In this document: piece by piece, positions 63,185 to 64,000 of the stretch
Layout: each line of letters opens with the position of its first letter
Position numbering within the stretch: the stretch's first letter is position 1
Source: Loripinus fragilis
Lineage: Eukaryota > Mollusca > Bivalvia > Lucinida > Lucinidae
Length of the DNA: 64,000 nucleotides
NCBI GenBank assembly: GCA_964019695.1
Contig: OZ026517.1
Location: 54,429,672-54,493,671, forward strand
Direction: 5' to 3'
The notes under the pieces: model-generated
The model's input: the letters and a program-made list of their open reading frames with translations, nothing else
Databases searched by the model: none
Told to the model about the DNA's origin: nothing
Translations under genes and position numbers: made by a program

Positions 63185-63770
63185 ACAAGAGGTAAATCCA
63201 AGAATTATCTCTCCACTGAGAGTGTCCAGTTAAACAGTGTCCATCTAAATCCTCGATACTATTCACCCTACTAGGAGTGTCTCTTTAAAACAGTATCCAT
63301 CTAAAGCCTTGAGACTATTCACCTTACTTTTAGAGAGTTTCTTGAAACAGTGTCCATCTAAATCCTCTAAACTATTCATCCTACTATAAGAGTGTCTCTT
63401 GAAACAGTGTCCATCTAAATCCTCAAAAATATACACCCTACTAAGAGTGTCTCTTGATACATATTCCATCTAAATCCTCAAAACTATTCACTCTTCTATA
63501 AGAGTGTCTCTTGAAACAGTATCCATCTAAATCCTTGAAACTAAACACCCTATTAAGAGTGTCTCTTGAAACAGTGTCCATCTAAATCCTCGAAACTATT
63601 CACTCTTCCATCCAAATCCTCGAAACTATACACCCTACTAAGAGTGTCTCTTGAAACAATGTACATCTAAATCCTGGAAACTATTCACTCTACCATAAGA
63701 GTGTCTCTTGAAACAGTGTTTATCTAAAACTTCGAAGCTATTCACCCTACTAAGAGTGTCCTTTATAAGT
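63185..63770. repeat. Minisatellite, ~57-bp unit
   Basis: About ten units of GAGTGTCTCTTGAAACAGTG, TCCATCTAAATCCTCGAAAC, TATTCACCCTACTAA, some shortened (for example around 63600). Units are about 85-95% alike. The reverse open frame at 63263-63469 is the repeat translated. Confidence 0.9.
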
Positions 63771-64000
63771 TCTAATCATTTACTCAATACATTAAACACA
63801 ACAGAAAGGCACTGGTAATATGCATGTAAATGTAACACATGAAATAATGAGACTTCTAATACTAAAATATCATAATAACTCAATACAAAAGCATGCTCAT
63901 AATGCACTGTTCATCAATATGACTAGGCAATACGTTGACTACACTGTGTAAGAAATTGCATAAAAGCAATTTAAGTTAGGCTCAAAATGGTATGCAGTAG
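63771..64000. other. Non-coding end of window
   Basis: Nothing recognised. Confidence 0.4.

Noticed and set aside
63185..63770. CRISPR-like array (also 4234-5143)
   Set aside because: Repeats are imperfect along the whole unit with no unique spacers; eukaryotic minisatellites.

Overview
This window is nuclear DNA of an invertebrate animal. It is AT-rich, with interrupted protein genes carrying ordinary GT/AG introns and a very dense load of transposons, SINEs, minisatellites and fold-back repeats. The best fit is a bivalve mollusc, probably a clam. The reasons are the tRNA-derived SINE types, the Tc1 and CR1-like relics, and Naiad Penelope-like retroelements carrying in-frame TGA at conserved cysteine positions, a trait published for clam and spider Naiads. 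The species cannot be told from the sequence.

Only two host genes are well supported. On the + strand, 30369-43318 is a five-exon microsomal glutathione S-transferase 3 (MGST3). It has two alternative, mutually homologous first exons 165 bp apart and large introns filled with repeats. On the - strand, a protein kinase occupies one large 3' exon (53722-54986). Its frame runs upstream without an ATG into a good splice acceptor, and a 57-nt exon at 58951-59007 matches in phase and supplies a transmembrane helix. Exons further 5' were not found.

The rest is mobile and repetitive DNA, much of it nested. 1-5100: hairpins, a Naiad 3' end and a ~57-bp minisatellite. 6146-7930: a dispersed repeat holding a decayed Tc1 element, which itself holds an 832-bp MITE; a second MITE copy lies at 56463-57293. 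8290-10900: tandem arrays, including a doubled 371-bp element. 11684-16110: the end of a Naiad split by a ~3.7-kb inverted-repeat element that carries a 2-kb minisatellite. 16150-27257: a ~165-bp tandem array invaded by at least four different elements. The largest is an ~8.2-kb transposon with multi-copy subterminal repeats and a fossil gene, into which a 3.2-kb Naiad has jumped. 27258-29934: two LINE relics end to end. 29986-30262: four abutting microsatellites just upstream of MGST3.

From 31000 to 48600 the MGST3 introns and 3' flank hold SINEs, a hAT-like element with (CCCTA)n, two kinds of tandem-repeat-filled elements, a pair of GGGGACAAAAAT MITEs and many members of a hairpin family. 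From 48600 to the end come inverted repeats, the kinase, SINEs, a Naiad copy inserted in a 371-bp-type element, and a terminal ~57-bp minisatellite.

There is no operon-like or multi-gene system. The most notable items are the probable selenocysteine codons in the Naiad, the alternative MGST3 first exons, the membrane-anchor exon of the kinase, and the large transposon with its unassigned gene family. All calls are by eye; no search or folding program was run.
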